NCBI RefSeq assembly: GCF_034531395.1 | Contig: NZ_JARVCO010000002.1 | Span: 124,001 to 188,000, forward strand | DNA from: Pontiella agarivorans | Lineage (GTDB): Bacteria > Verrucomicrobiota > Kiritimatiellia > Kiritimatiellales > Pontiellaceae | Direction of reading: 5' to 3' | Length of the DNA: 64,000 nucleotides | Shown: piece after piece, positions 47,953 to 57,920 of the stretch | How the letters are laid out: each line of letters starts with the position of its first letter | Position numbering within the stretch: the first letter of the stretch is position 1 | Position numbers and translations under genes: made by a program | Notes under the pieces: generated by a model | Told to the model about the DNA's origin: nothing | The model's database searches: none | Seen by the model: only the letters and a program-made list of their open reading frames with translations

Positions 47953-48812
47953 GCGTTCCAACTGTTGGAAACCGGTCTGTGCTGGTTACCGGCTGTTCTT
48001 CGGGGATCGGTTTGGCGACGGCGGAGATGTTGCGTTCCAGAGGCTGGAAAGTTTTTTCGACAGCACGGAAAGCGGACGATATCGACGCCCTTAAACTGGC
48101 GGGCTTTGAAGCGGTTAAACTGGACCTTTCATCCAGTGAATCTATTCAGACTGCGGTAGAGTGGGTGCAGGTGAAAAACGGGGGGGAGCTTGGCGCGCTG
48201 GTGAACAACGCCGGTTTCGGTATGCCCGGTGCCATTCAGGATCTTTCTCGTGAGGCCATGCGCCGTCAGTTTGAAGTGAATGTTTTCGGTCTGCAGGAAC
48301 TGACCAACAGTTGGATTCCGGTTTTTCGAAAACAGAGATTCGGCCGGATTGTGAATGTGAGTTCGGTGGTGGGGCGTCTTGCGCTTCCGTTTATGGGTAT
48401 TTATTCGGCCTCAAAATTTGCGCTTGAGGCGATCAGCGATGCTCAGCGTGTGGAGCTTTCGCCTGAATCGATTTCGGTTTCACTGATTGAACCAGGGCCG
48501 ATCCGCACGCGTTTTTCGACTAACTGTGCCGGTGAGGGTGAGGATAAGCTGGATGTGGAATCCTCAAAATTCGGGGCGGCTTACAGGCAGTATTTTGATA
48601 AACGCCGGAACGGAGGAATGGCGGAGGACCGGTTCCGTCTTCCGCCGGAAGCTGTGGCCCGGAAAATCCTTCATGCGCTGGAATCTCCGAAACCTAAAAT
48701 CCGCTACAAGGTTACGATTCCTGCTTATGCCGGTGATTTTGCGGCGCGCTTTGTGCCGGCGCGGCTGATTGACCGGTTGATGACCGGTCATGTGAAGAAG
48801 CGTTTCGGCTGA
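47949..48812 (+). CDS. Short-chain dehydrogenase/reductase (classical SDR)
   Basis: A 287-residue NAD(P)-dependent oxidoreductase. VLVTGCSSGIGLATAEML is the TGxxxGIG nucleotide loop, LVNNAGFGMPG the NNAG motif, VNVSSVVGRLALPFMGIYSASKFALEAISDA the Ser-Tyr-Lys catalytic set, and IEPGPIRTRF the PG motif. Length and pattern resemble SDRs that act on fatty or steroid-like substrates, but substrate is unknown. The ATG overlaps the stop of the upstream gene (ATGA). Two TTCCA palindromes lie in its first hundred bases; the first covers codons 3-7 and may extend the N-terminus. Confidence 0.93.
   Translation: MSVPTVGNRSVLVTGCSSGIGLATAEMLRSRGWKVFSTARKADDIDALKLAGFEAVKLDLSSSESIQTAVEWVQVKNGGELGALVNNAGFGMPGAIQDLSREAMRRQFEVNVFGLQELTNSWIPVFRKQRFGRIVNVSSVVGRLALPFMGIYSASKFALEAISDAQRVELSPESISVSLIEPGPIRTRFSTNCAGEGEDKLDVESSKFGAAYRQYFDKRRNGGMAEDRFRLPPEAVARKILHALESPKPKIRYKVTIPAYAGDFAARFVPARLIDRLMTGHVKKRFG
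47956..47970. repeat. TTCCAR-N3-YTGGAA palindrome at SDR start
   Basis: TTCCAACTGTTGGAA covers codons 3 to 8 of the SDR gene, so a hairpin could form over the translation start. Confidence 0.7.
48035..48049. repeat. TTCCAR-N3-YTGGAA palindrome
   Basis: TTCCAGAGGCTGGAA inside the SDR gene, 79 bases after the previous copy. Confidence 0.65.
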
Positions 48813-49201
48813 TTTTCCGGCTTGGCGGAGTTGGGATTTGTGCAGGACAGCGGTTGGTATTGGGGGAACGGTTGGTCGGGAGGCAGTTCCGGAGTTTCCG
48901 GCTTATACCTGTTTGATTCCTTCTCGGTATAAGCCTCGTCGTCCAGAATTTCCGAAGTTTCACCAGAGGAAGCCGGAGGAAGGATTCTGTATTTTCCGAG
49001 TCCTCCAGCGAGCGGGTGGTAAAAATATACCCGTATGTTTCAGCAAGTGGTATGACTTTTTATTCTCAGAATGAATGGATCGCCTCTGCCGAACTGAACA
49101 GTTTGCAGACTGTGCGGCGACGAACTTCTTTTCAATGAAGCCCGGAAAAATAACAAGATTGCCTTGTTATCCGCATGGTAAAAATTTCCGTCGGAAACGC
49201 A
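48813..49201. other. 389-base spacer between convergent genes
   Basis: It holds the inverted repeat at 48900 and otherwise only short open frames without family features (48838-49074, 49075-49266 and others). No RNA gene or mobile element is seen. Confidence 0.45.
48900..48935. repeat. Perfect 10-bp inverted repeat
   Basis: GGCTTATACC at 48900-48909 and GGTATAAGCC at 48926-48935 with a 16-base loop, between the convergent SDR and TPR genes. There is no T run on either side, so a terminator role is weak. Confidence 0.5.
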
Positions 49202-50365
49202 TCAGCGTTTTCGGGCATCGGAAATATATTTCAGCATTTGTTCACCTTTTGCTGGGTCGCTGCTGACCAGTTCTTTGGCTTCACGTTCGGCATCATTCCA
49301 TTTTTTCTGTTTGGCATACGCGAGCGAAAGCATGTAGCGCGCATCGGAAAAGGCGGGATCCAGATTTACGGCATTATTGCAGGCGGTGGCGGCGTTTCCG
49401 AAGTCGCCCTTCGCATAAAAGGCCAGCCCCATGTTGTAATAAGCACTTTTCTGTTTGGGGTCGGCCATGACGGCTTTTTTGTACTGGGCAATGGCTTCAT
49501 CGTATTTCTTCTGGCTGTGCAGGCGGGAGCCTTCCGCGATATAACGGGCGGCTTCTGCAGGATTCACCCGTGTGGCTGTATTGCTGTTTGCGGGTGACGT
49601 TACCGGTTTTCCGCCGAGACGGGCAATGGCGTTGTTGGCGGCGGGGGTATGGCTTCCGTCAGAGCCGGCTTTCGCGAGGTATTGCTTGTAATAAGTCATG
49701 GCTGCGGTGGTGTTTTTGGCATACCACTCATAGATAGAGGCCAGATTGTACAGGGCCGGGGCGTAGTCGGGATAGGCGGCGGTTACCTGCTTCAGGCGGG
49801 CAATTGCGCGGTTGCTGTCTTTCGTCTGGTGCAGTATGGCCAATGCGAGTGCATTTTGAGTGGCTGGATCCTGCGGGTTCAGCGTTGCCGATTTGGTCAG
49901 TTCTTTCGTGGCTCCGGCCCAGTTTCGTTTGCGCAGTTCAATCATGCCGAGAATGGCGAGAGCGGTCTCGTTTTTCGGTTCTGCACCCAGCACATTCTGC
50001 AGGGCCACCTCTGCGTCATCCAGCTGGTCACTGTGATAGAGCGCAATGCCGAGGTTCAGGTTGGCTCCCGATAAGGTTTCGGTCAGGTTGACCGACTGAC
50101 TGAAGGCCTCTGCTGCGGCATCCGCTTCGCCCAGTTCCCAGAGTACCAGGCCGAGTTCATTCAGTGCCGCAGATTTTTTTTCGTTTTCAGAGGTGCGGTT
50201 GATGGATTTTTCCAGCAGCGAGCGGGCGCGGACGAGATCACCGTTTTCCCAGGCGCTCATGGCTTTGGCATACTCTTTTTCACCGGTTTTGGATCCGCAT
50301 CCGGCAAACATCACCAGTGCCGCAAAAATGCCGGTGCATGTGAATATCACGTTCTTTATCTTCAT
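49202..50365 (-). CDS. TPR-repeat lipoprotein
   Basis: A 387-residue protein exported as a lipoprotein: the lipobox is LVMFAGC with Cys 23. About eight to nine tetratricopeptide repeats follow (NELGLVLWELGEADAAAEAF, NLGIALYHSDQLDDAEVAL, AILGMIELRKRNWAGATKEL and others). A Thr/Asn-rich linker (about 250-265) precedes two last repeats (YNMGLAFYAKGDFGNAATAC). It is likely a periplasmic scaffold of the outer or inner membrane. Function is not given by the sequence. Its start overlaps the stop of the YjbQ-type gene by four bases, so both come from one transcript. Confidence 0.88.
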   Translation of the reverse strand: MKIKNVIFTCTGIFAALVMFAGCGSKTGEKEYAKAMSAWENGDLVRARSLLEKSINRTSENEKKSAALNELGLVLWELGEADAAAEAFSQSVNLTETLSGANLNLGIALYHSDQLDDAEVALQNVLGAEPKNETALAILGMIELRKRNWAGATKELTKSATLNPQDPATQNALALAILHQTKDSNRAIARLKQVTAAYPDYAPALYNLASIYEWYAKNTTAAMTYYKQYLAKAGSDGSHTPAANNAIARLGGKPVTSPANSNTATRVNPAEAARYIAEGSRLHSQKKYDEAIAQYKKAVMADPKQKSAYYNMGLAFYAKGDFGNAATACNNAVNLDPAFSDARYMLSLAYAKQKKWNDAEREAKELVSSDPAKGEQMLKYISDARKR

Positions 50366-50772
50366 TGTTCCGAAATTCCTTTAACCCACACTTGCCGTGT
50401 GCGGGGTCCATCAAACTCACAAAAGTAGAGGCTTTGCCATGTTCCAAGCTGCAGTTTTCCGTTGGCAACAATGACCTGTACCGAATTACCCATCATACTC
50501 GCTTTTACATGGGCTGCCGTATTCCCTTCAAAATGCCGGTAGCCACCTTCCCAGGGCACCACACGGTCGAGTACCTGCTCCATGTCTGCTGAGACATCGG
50601 GGTCAGCATTCTCGTTAATGGTTATCCCCGCGGTCGTATGCGGGATGAAAACCGTAATTATACCTTCCTGAAGTCCTGTTTCTAGCACATATTCTGCCAC
50701 TTGGTGATCGATCTTCAAAAAGTCTGTTCGTGCGCGAGTCTGGAGGGAAAAGCTCTTCATGAGTATGAACAT
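50362..50772 (-). CDS. YjbQ/UPF0047 family protein
   Basis: A small cytoplasmic protein of about 136 residues from the YjbQ (UPF0047) family. HTTAGITINENADPDVSADM and GNTAAHVKASMMG are the two conserved blocks, with His, Glu, Asp and His forming the presumed active site. Some members complement thiamine-phosphate synthase mutants weakly, so the physiological role is open. The frame is open from 50832, but ATG 50772 was chosen because AGGG lies seven bases before it; ATG 50760 (MKSFSLQ) is the other candidate. It is the first gene of the pair with the TPR lipoprotein. Confidence 0.87.
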   Translation of the reverse strand: MFILMKSFSLQTRARTDFLKIDHQVAEYVLETGLQEGIITVFIPHTTAGITINENADPDVSADMEQVLDRVVPWEGGYRHFEGNTAAHVKASMMGNSVQVIVANGKLQLGTWQSLYFCEFDGPRTRQVWVKGISEQ

Positions 50773-50965
50773 ATCCGAACCCTGCAGATTTAGAAGCGGA
50801 AAGTTTTGCAGAGGCTGAAAAATATGCCGCATGATGATGGGCTTTCATTCAGAGAGTATGATCGTGTCTCCCGAATGGACGGGCGGTATCGTATTTTTGC
50901 CGGCAGGATGGCTTTGAATTTATGGGGTATATCGCTTAAATGAGGGGATGAAAGGGAAGGGCTAA

Positions 50966-52237
50966 TTGGGTTTTCCAGAGGAACATATTTTGACGTTGAG
51001 CGGGATGGCGGTACTGCTGTTGTGCTCTGCTTTTTTTTCGGGAACGGAAACGGCCTTGTTTTCGCTGAGTCGGGATCAGATTAAAAAACTGCGCGCCCAC
51101 GGACGGCATGTTGATCGGTTGCTGGTTCTGTTACGGGACAATCCGGCGGGACTGCTGGTGGCTATTTTATTTGGCAACCTCGTCGTGAATATTCTGTTTT
51201 TCTGTATGAGTGCGTCCTTTGCGCTCGAAATCGGGAACACATACGGCGAGTGGTGGCAGGCGCTGATCGGTTTTGCGGTGCTGGTGACGGTTATCCTGAG
51301 CGGAGAGATCTTTCCGAAAGCGATTGGAATATCGTTTCCGGAACGTATCGTGAGGCTGAATTCACCGCTGTTGAGTTTCTGGTTTCATTTTATGGGTCCG
51401 GTTCGGATGGCGCTGGAAATCATTACCCGGAAAATGGAGCCTTCCGAAGAGCATGATAACCGCATCGATTCCCGGGAACTGAAAATGCTGATTGAGGTGA
51501 CGCACCACGATCCAACCTTTGGAAAACAGGAAAAGGCGATTGTGGAGGATATTGTGAATCTGCCGGAAATTCGGTTGCGCGAAATTATGGTGCCGAGGGT
51601 GAGGCAGCTGTTTCGCCGGGCTGATGCCCCGGCTGGAGAGGCTTTGGCTGAGGCGGCGGAGCAGGAGCTTGAGCTGATTCCGATTTATGAAGAGGACGAG
51701 GATAATATTGTCGGTGTGGTGGAGGTGAGTGATCTATTTGCAAATTCAGATCCCGACAAACCCTTGAAGTTGTTTTCCCGTCCGGTGCGTTTTGTGCCGG
51801 AAACCAAACGCGCCGATGCCATGTTGCGTGAATTTATGGATGAAGAACTGCGGATGGTCTGCGTGGTGGATGAATATGGGGGACTTGCGGGAACGATTAT
51901 GCTGGAAGATCTGCTTGAAGAGGTGGTGGGCGAGTTCGATGCCATGGAGGTTCCGCAGGTTGAGCAGCTCAGCGAAACGACATATCGGTTGCAGGGGAAT
52001 CTAGGCATTCGCGAATGGCGCAGCCTGTTTGTCGGCTTTCTTCATGAAGAGATGATGCGCGATTTGGCGCTGGATACCTTGAGCGGTCTGGTGGTCTCGC
52101 TGTTGAAACGGCTTCCGGCTACGGGCGATGTGGTTGAGGTGGGCAACCTGCGTTTTACGGTGGAGCAGGTGCGCTCAAACCGGATCGAGACCGTTTTGCT
52201 GGAATTGGTTATGGCTGATGATGGAGGTGACGCATGA
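50966..52237 (+). CDS. CNNM/CBS-domain membrane protein (HlyC/CorC family)
   Basis: A 423-residue inner-membrane protein. The DUF21/CNNM domain (about 8-190) begins with hydrophobic helices and FFSGTETALFSLSRDQIKKL, the hallmark of the family, and has EIFPKAIGISFPERIVRL. A CBS pair (about 205-325) follows: REIMVPRVRQLFRR, VVEVSDLF, VVDEYGGLAGTIMLEDLLEEVVGEF. The CorC/HlyC transporter-associated domain (about 335-420) ends the protein. Relatives are linked to Mg2+ or Na+ transport. The start is TTG 50966, with GGAAGG five bases upstream. It overlaps the second CNNM gene by four bases. Confidence 0.9.
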   Translation: MGFPEEHILTLSGMAVLLLCSAFFSGTETALFSLSRDQIKKLRAHGRHVDRLLVLLRDNPAGLLVAILFGNLVVNILFFCMSASFALEIGNTYGEWWQALIGFAVLVTVILSGEIFPKAIGISFPERIVRLNSPLLSFWFHFMGPVRMALEIITRKMEPSEEHDNRIDSRELKMLIEVTHHDPTFGKQEKAIVEDIVNLPEIRLREIMVPRVRQLFRRADAPAGEALAEAAEQELELIPIYEEDEDNIVGVVEVSDLFANSDPDKPLKLFSRPVRFVPETKRADAMLREFMDEELRMVCVVDEYGGLAGTIMLEDLLEEVVGEFDAMEVPQVEQLSETTYRLQGNLGIREWRSLFVGFLHEEMMRDLALDTLSGLVVSLLKRLPATGDVVEVGNLRFTVEQVRSNRIETVLLELVMADDGGDA

Positions 52238-53220
52238 TCAGTACCGTCACCGTCATTCTGCTCGGCTTTGCTTTTTCCGCCTTGTTTTCGGGAGTGGAAA
52301 CGGGAAGCTATACGATCAATCGCATCCGGCTCGAAAGGCGGGTGCGGGAACGGAAGACATCGGCTGTGATTCTGCAGAACATGCTGGCGCAGTCGCACAT
52401 CTTCATTTTCACCGTACTGATCGGAAATAATCTTGCCGTTTACCTGCTTTCCGCGGCCGTGACCGATCTTTATATTTCTTCCGGAGTTTCCTCGGGGAAC
52501 CTGCTGCTCGGCTTTATTCCATGGAATGCTGAAACTGCCGCAACGCTCACCCTGATGTTTCCGCTTTTCCTGTTTGCAGAAGTCGGGCCGAAAAATCTGT
52601 TCCGGAAAAAGGCCGATGTGCTCATGTATCGTTTTGCCGGCCTGATGAAACTGCTGGTCTGGGGGTTTTATCCGTTCACCTGGCCGCTCAAGAAAATCTT
52701 CAGTCTGTTGACCCATGGCTCAAAAGACGCCGGGCGCGACCTGCACCGGCTGTCGCCCGATGCGCTCAAGGAATATTTTTCGACCAGTGAGCGGGAGGGG
52801 GTCATTTCTTCGGAGCAGAGCCGTATGATGGATAATGCAACAACGATGCATAGTATTCCGGTGCGTATGCTGATGTCGCCGATCAAAAAAGTGCCGGCGC
52901 TTCAGGATTCCGCCACCGTCGGTGACTTTAAAAGGCTCGTTGCCCGGCGCGAAACCACCGAGGCGATACTAATGCATCGGCACATGGCGGTGGGTATGAT
53001 TACGATGTTTTCGCTCATCAACCGTAATCTGGAGGATGACGAACCGCTTAAACCCTATGCCGACGATCTGCTGTATATTGAAGAAAACCGCAATCTGAAA
53101 TCGGCTTTTTACCGGCTTCGAAAACATCCGCGCCACCGAGCAGTGGTTACGGATGCCCGGGGGCATCCGGTCGGGTTTATCCGGCTCGAAGATATTGCGC
53201 GGTATATTGTGAAGAAATAG
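52234..53220 (+). CDS. Second CNNM/CBS-domain membrane protein, short form
   Basis: A 328-residue partner of the gene upstream, with the same family start ALFSGVETGSYTINRIRLERR and four predicted helices. A divergent CBS region follows (VRMLMSPIKKVPALQ... AVVTDARGHPVGFIRLEDIARYIV). It lacks the C-terminal CorC/HlyC domain, which the upstream gene has. A pair of CNNM genes, one long and one short, is common in bacteria and suggests a heteromeric complex. Coupling by ATGA points to joint synthesis. Confidence 0.88.
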   Translation: MISTVTVILLGFAFSALFSGVETGSYTINRIRLERRVRERKTSAVILQNMLAQSHIFIFTVLIGNNLAVYLLSAAVTDLYISSGVSSGNLLLGFIPWNAETAATLTLMFPLFLFAEVGPKNLFRKKADVLMYRFAGLMKLLVWGFYPFTWPLKKIFSLLTHGSKDAGRDLHRLSPDALKEYFSTSEREGVISSEQSRMMDNATTMHSIPVRMLMSPIKKVPALQDSATVGDFKRLVARRETTEAILMHRHMAVGMITMFSLINRNLEDDEPLKPYADDLLYIEENRNLKSAFYRLRKHPRHRAVVTDARGHPVGFIRLEDIARYIVKK

Positions 53221-53231
53221 ACGACTGCGGT

Positions 53232-54005
53232 TCAGCTGCCGGTCGGTGAAAGCGGTTCAACGGGCAGCCACTCCAGTACGCGCCGGATGGCTGCATCCCA
53301 GTAGTCCCATTTATGTGCACCTGCGGATTCCTCGTAGGTGAGATAAAGCCCTTTCTCCGACGCGGCCTCGCGAAAGCGGACCGAGTCGGGGTGGAGCCAG
53401 TCGTCGACTCCGCAACACACATAGAATTCGGTGTCGGGGATGGTTTCCAGATTCCGGACGGCATGGATCAGGTCGTTTCCAGACTCTGGAACTTTTTCGA
53501 TGGAATCAAAGACCGCACCGAATGTGCGCAGTCGGGGTTCATCCCAATCGTCATTAATATGTGCGGCGAGATCGAGCGCGCCGGAAAGCGATGCCGCATG
53601 CGAAAAGAGATCGGGACGTCCCAGAGCCAGTTTCACGGCGCCGTATCCACCCATGGATGTGCCGGCCACAAACGTATTCTTCCACGTATTGGAAACCCGG
53701 AACCACTGGCTGATGCGGGCGGGAAGTTCTTCAGAGAAAAAGGTCCAGTAGTCCGAACCATGGGCCATATCGGTATAAAAACTCTTGTGGGCATCCGGCA
53801 TGACCACAACGAGGTTGAGGTCCATTACATAACGTTCAATGGAGGAACGGCGGATCCATGAGGTGTGATCGCCGGAAAGGCCGTGCAGCAGATAGAGTAC
53901 GGCGGGCGGCGTTTTCCAGGCCTCGGAACGTTCGGGCAAAATAATGTTCATGCCGACCGATTGCTGGAGAGAACGGGCATAAAAATGGGTTTGTAACAGG
54001 GCCAT
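53232..54005 (-). CDS. Esterase of the D-like/PF00756 family
   Basis: A 257-residue alpha/beta-hydrolase. VLYLLHGLSGDHTSW carries the oxyanion loop, FVAGTSMGGYGAVKLAL holds the nucleophile Ser, a C-terminal ...CCGVDDWL... may provide Asp, and AGAHKWDYWD the His. Similar proteins include S-formylglutathione hydrolases, acetyl-xylan esterases and tributyrin esterases. Which ester it cleaves is unknown. ATG 54005 was chosen because AGGA lies seven bases upstream; TTG 54011 is in frame. Its start is ten bases after the stop of the channel-like gene, so the two are probably cotranscribed. It contains two TTCCA palindromes. Confidence 0.88.
   Translation of the reverse strand: MALLQTHFYARSLQQSVGMNIILPERSEAWKTPPAVLYLLHGLSGDHTSWIRRSSIERYVMDLNLVVVMPDAHKSFYTDMAHGSDYWTFFSEELPARISQWFRVSNTWKNTFVAGTSMGGYGAVKLALGRPDLFSHAASLSGALDLAAHINDDWDEPRLRTFGAVFDSIEKVPESGNDLIHAVRNLETIPDTEFYVCCGVDDWLHPDSVRFREAASEKGLYLTYEESAGAHKWDYWDAAIRRVLEWLPVEPLSPTGS
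53477..53491. repeat. TTCCAR-N3-YTGGAA palindrome
   Basis: TTCCAGACTCTGGAA inside the esterase gene. Confidence 0.65.
53680..53694. repeat. TTCCA-N5-TGGAA palindrome
   Basis: TTCCACGTATTGGAA inside the esterase gene; C instead of purine at position 6. Confidence 0.55.
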
Positions 54006-54014
54006 ATTCAATTC

Positions 54015-55019
54015 CTATATGGATTGATCCGATTCGTCGGGCTGGCGGATGGCCACCAGGGTATCACCGAGGCGGAGACGCATTTCGGGACCGGGGTCGA
54101 ATGCTGTGGTGCCATCGTTGTGTTTTACGGCAATCACCAGCGCGCCGAGGGTCTGACGAACACGTGCTTCGGCGAGCGACTGGTTGAGCATGGTGCTGTT
54201 ATCTCCAATTTCATGTTCGATCACTTCGAGGGCAATGCTTTTATCGCTGGCCACCAGTTCCACCAGATCGACTACATACGGGCGGGTGAGGAGCTGCGTG
54301 ATCTGATTGACCCCTGTGGAGATCGGCGAAACGACGCGGGATGCACCGGCTTTGTGAAATTTCCGCGTGTTGTCCGGATCGTGCACACGGGCAATTATCC
54401 GCAGTTCGCTACTCAGTCCGCTGGCCGTCAGGGTAAGAAAGAGATTGTCGGCATCGGTGCCCAGCGCGGCCACCAGGGATTCCGCCTGCTGCAGGTTGGC
54501 CTGCTCCAGAGTTTCTTCTTCTGTGGCGTCGCCGGGAATATGAGGAATACCCAGCTGATCCATCCGTTTGGCGGCATCCTCGTTATCATCAATGACCACA
54601 AAAGGTTTTCCTGCAGACATCATTTCGGAAACCAGCCGGGTGCCGGTCCTGCCGTAGCCGCAGATGATTATATGCTGTTTCATTGAGGCGATTTTTTTCA
54701 TCATGGATCTTCTCCCGAGAACATTGGTTACGCTGCGCTGGAACATGAATTCGGCAAATCGGCCGAGGCTGTAGGCCATGACGCCGACGCCGCCGAAAAT
54801 GAGCAAGGAGGTGAACATCCGGCCGGCATCGGAAAGGGGATGTACTTCGGTAATACCTACGGTGGAAATGGTGATGACGGTCATGTAGAAGGCGTCAAGA
54901 GCGCCCCAGCCTTCAAGTTGCATATAGCCCACGGTTCCGAAAATCAGAATCGCCAGAATCGCGCCGCCGCCGTTGCGGATTCCGGCCCGAAGCTGGTCGT
55001 TAATGAGCTTGGTATGCAT
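54015..55019 (-). CDS. Two-helix K+-channel-like protein with RCK (TrkA-N/C) domains and altered filter
   Basis: A 334-residue protein: one helix at about 20-38, a pore loop, a second helix at about 68-85, then a RCK domain (about 113-235) starting HIIICGYGRTG, the nucleotide-binding pattern of TrkA-N. A TrkA-C domain spans about 250-330. It resembles MthK-type channels that gate on ligand binding. The pore sequence is TISTVGITEVHPLSDAG, where canonical channels have TVGYGD or TVGFGE. The filter Gly-Tyr-Gly is thus Gly-Ile-Thr, which may alter ion selectivity or conduction. It is upstream of the esterase on the same strand. Confidence 0.85.
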   Translation of the reverse strand: MHTKLINDQLRAGIRNGGGAILAILIFGTVGYMQLEGWGALDAFYMTVITISTVGITEVHPLSDAGRMFTSLLIFGGVGVMAYSLGRFAEFMFQRSVTNVLGRRSMMKKIASMKQHIIICGYGRTGTRLVSEMMSAGKPFVVIDDNEDAAKRMDQLGIPHIPGDATEEETLEQANLQQAESLVAALGTDADNLFLTLTASGLSSELRIIARVHDPDNTRKFHKAGASRVVSPISTGVNQITQLLTRPYVVDLVELVASDKSIALEVIEHEIGDNSTMLNQSLAEARVRQTLGALVIAVKHNDGTTAFDPGPEMRLRLGDTLVAIRQPDESDQSI

Positions 55020-55093
55020 GGAAACAGTAAAACGGATTCATTCGGCACTTTCCAAACCTAAATTCTTTTTAGTAGCTTGGGTTTTGAGGTTTT

Positions 55094-56068
55094 ATGCATT
55101 CATTTACCAGAACAGTTTTTCTCGGCCGTGTGGCCCTTTTTGCGGGAGGATTCGCTGCAGTCAAGACCGAGGCCAGAGCGTCATCAGGGACGGTGTCATT
55201 GAGCTATATTGCGCGATTATACTCCATGAAGATCAGTATCTTCGGGAAGAAAATCCGCATGGAAAACAAATATAACCGGGTTGAAATTGAAACCAACAGC
55301 CGGCGGGCCTATGTCAACGGCGTTATGATCTGGCTGCATGAGCCTTGCCGGAAACAGAGCAGCGGGTGGGCCATTCGGGAAGTAGATTTTAAGAAGGGCA
55401 TCGATCCTATTCTGCGTACCTACGCCTATGCGCCGAAACGTATGCCCCGGCTGGTGGTGTTGGATCCGGGGCACGGCGGAAAAGATACCGGATCGATCAG
55501 CCCGAAAGGCTATCGGGAAAAGGATATTGTGCTCGATATTTCCCATCGTGTCCGCAAGTTGCTGGAGGCCAAGGGAATCCGGGTTCGCATGACACGTACC
55601 GGTGATACTTATCCGCAGCTCGACGCCCGCACCGCATATGCTTACAAAAACGGGGCCGACCTGTTTGTCAGCGTCCATGCCAATGCAGCCGGCGCGACCT
55701 CTGCGAGCGGCGTGGAAACATTCATCACTGCCGCTGCCGGATATGATTCGAGCAATCATTACGGGCAGGCCGGCGATAAATTTGCATTTAAAAACAACAC
55801 CTATGATGCGCTCAACGCCGCACTCGGCTTTTCCATCCACAGTAATATAATGAAAATGACCAAACGCGACGACCGCGGCTTGCGTCGGGCCCGCTATTCT
55901 GTGCTGAAGCATTGTTCCTGTCCGGCTGCGTTGGTGGAGTGCGGTTTTTTGACCAATCCCGACGAGGAATCACTGCTTAACACTTCCAGCTACCGGGAGA
56001 GCTGTGCGCGCGGTATTGCCAACGGGGTGCTTGGCTACTTTACACTGATGAAGCGGGCCTTGAGATAA
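55094..56068 (+). CDS. N-acetylmuramoyl-L-alanine amidase (Amidase_3)
   Basis: A 324-residue enzyme that cuts the bond between muramic acid and the peptide in peptidoglycan. The first 20-30 residues look like a signal peptide region (FLGRVALFAGGFAAVKTEARA). A beta segment precedes the catalytic domain (about 120-320): VVLDPGHGGKDTG with the zinc His, YREKDIVLDIS with the Glu ligand, LFVSVHANAA with the second His, and AALVECGFLTN with the catalytic Glu. GAGG precedes ATG 55094. No LysM or SPOR domain is seen. It may take part in cell separation; the region is otherwise rich in envelope genes. Confidence 0.92.
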   Translation: MHSFTRTVFLGRVALFAGGFAAVKTEARASSGTVSLSYIARLYSMKISIFGKKIRMENKYNRVEIETNSRRAYVNGVMIWLHEPCRKQSSGWAIREVDFKKGIDPILRTYAYAPKRMPRLVVLDPGHGGKDTGSISPKGYREKDIVLDISHRVRKLLEAKGIRVRMTRTGDTYPQLDARTAYAYKNGADLFVSVHANAAGATSASGVETFITAAAGYDSSNHYGQAGDKFAFKNNTYDALNAALGFSIHSNIMKMTKRDDRGLRRARYSVLKHCSCPAALVECGFLTNPDEESLLNTSSYRESCARGIANGVLGYFTLMKRALR

Positions 56069-56146
56069 TGCAGGAATTTACACTCACCTAATACACCTTA
56101 TTGCAATACGTCTTTTGCGGTTGCAACCCGGTGACGAAGCGCGTAG

Positions 56147-57901
<1,755 letters not shown>

Positions 57902-57903
57902 TT

Positions 57904-57918
57904 TTCCAAACGCTGGAA
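57904..57918. repeat. TTCCAR-N3-YTGGAA palindrome between convergent genes
   Basis: TTCCAAACGCTGGAA, three bases after the thiC stop and three before the korB stop. A hairpin here could terminate both transcripts. Confidence 0.7.
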
Positions 57919-57920
57919 AT

